From Methanobacteriota archaeon (GTDB lineage: Archaea > Thermoplasmatota > Poseidoniia > Poseidoniales > Poseidoniaceae): 5,881 bases of DNA. The position numbers and the translations under genes are program-made. The notes below the pieces were generated by a model that saw only the letters and a list, made by a program, of their open reading frames with translations, had not been told where the DNA came from and did not search any database. The stretch spans positions 11,038 to 16,918 of the forward strand of contig NZXL01000020.1 in assembly GCA_002697705.1 (NCBI GenBank), read 5' to 3'. Positions 5,632-5,881 of the stretch are shown piece by piece; positions within the stretch are counted from its first letter, which is position 1; every line of letters begins with the position of its first letter.

Positions 5632-5841
5632 ATGAGTGAGCGGTTTTTACCAACCGAAGACCCTGTTATGGAGGCTGTTTTACAATGGACAGTTCAAAGG
5701 GATGCTCAGGATGTACGCCGCCTTCTAGAATGGTTGCCTGAAGCGCGCTCTTCAAGAGAAAGAAAAGCCCTCTTAGAGAGAGTCAGAAGTTTATTGTTGG
5801 AATTGGAAGGAGCAATGAATCGTCTTGATGAATTACATTGA
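5632..5841 (+). CDS. Small helical hypothetical protein (69 residues)
   Basis: A short protein I do not recognise. Residues 1-11 are polar; residues 12-35 form an amphipathic helix (with QWTVQRDAQDVRRLLEWL at 18-35), and after a Pro-Glu-Ala-Arg-Ser-Ser turn a second helix runs from 41 to 68 with leucines at near-heptad spacing (LLERVRSLLLELEGAMNRL at 47-65). It would suit a two-helix hairpin or a coiled-coil partner protein. It starts at ATG 25 bases after the HEAT-like gene, with no clear Shine-Dalgarno, and its TGA shares a base with the ATG of the next gene. The tight coupling on both sides and the codon-like composition (about 53% GC in a sampled line, higher than the rest of the window) support a real gene. 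It may be an accessory factor for the downstream nucleotidyltransferase-like enzyme, by position only. Confidence 0.75.
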   Translation: MSERFLPTEDPVMEAVLQWTVQRDAQDVRRLLEWLPEARSSRERKALLERVRSLLLELEGAMNRLDELH

Positions 5842-5881
5842 TGATTATTATGACTACAGTTCTTCTCCTTGCCGGCGGTAA
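5841..5881 (+). CDS. Start of a nucleotidyltransferase-like gene (cut by right edge)
   Basis: Only 13 complete codons are visible from the ATG at 5841, whose A is the last base of the preceding TGA; a second in-frame ATG lies at 5850. The peptide (M)IIMTTVLLLAGG has a short hydrophobic strand followed by LAGG, the opening of the nucleotide-binding signature of NTP_transferase and MobA-like proteins (sugar-nucleotide, molybdopterin-guanine or similar transferases). The decisive following residues (GxGTR or GxSxR) are beyond the window, so the subfamily cannot be stated. Confidence 0.55.
   Translation, partial: MIIMTTVLLLAGG

Overview
The window looks like a piece of an archaeal chromosome. 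The firmest evidence is a complete archaeal-type DnaG (conserved archaeal N-terminal domain, central TOPRIM core, archaeal C-terminal domain, no bacterial zinc-finger or helicase-binding parts). It is preceded by a textbook AAGGAGG Shine-Dalgarno sequence, whereas most other genes have no clear ribosome site and may be leaderless. The moderate-to-low GC, dense packing and the mix of acidic, proline-rich and TerB-like proteins are compatible with planktonic Thermoplasmatota (Marine Group II/III, Poseidoniia-like), but that placement is an inference and no rRNA or other taxonomic marker is present.

Layout, left to right. (1) 1-753, plus strand: the 3' part of a gene of unknown function with an acidic, probably disordered stretch followed by a helical domain. 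(2) 755-2008, minus strand: a 417-residue membrane protein with an acidic N-terminus, a two-helix membrane hairpin bracketed by histidines, and a proline-rich tail built from 11-residue repeats. (3) 2128-3033, plus strand: an AT-rich FkbM-family methyltransferase starting at TTG. (4) 3040-4281, minus strand: dnaG. (5) 4483 to the right edge, plus strand: a probable operon of a duplicated TerB-like protein, a HEAT-like protein (start overlaps the previous stop), a 69-residue helical protein, and the first codons of a nucleotidyltransferase-like gene (start overlaps the previous stop).

The first four genes and the right-hand operon alternate strands. The two convergent junctions have only 1 and 6 bases between stop codons, so there is no room for terminators between genes. 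The two divergent gaps (2009-2127 and 4282-4482) must hold the promoters. The second one contains a direct repeat spaced by one helical turn, a short inverted repeat and a 12-bp bulged inverted repeat, and is the most structured non-coding DNA here.

No tRNA, rRNA, CRISPR array, insertion sequence or defence system was recognised. The least described parts are the TerB-like/HEAT-like coupled pair and the membrane protein with a probable interrupted PH-like fold. Neither can be given a function from sequence alone.
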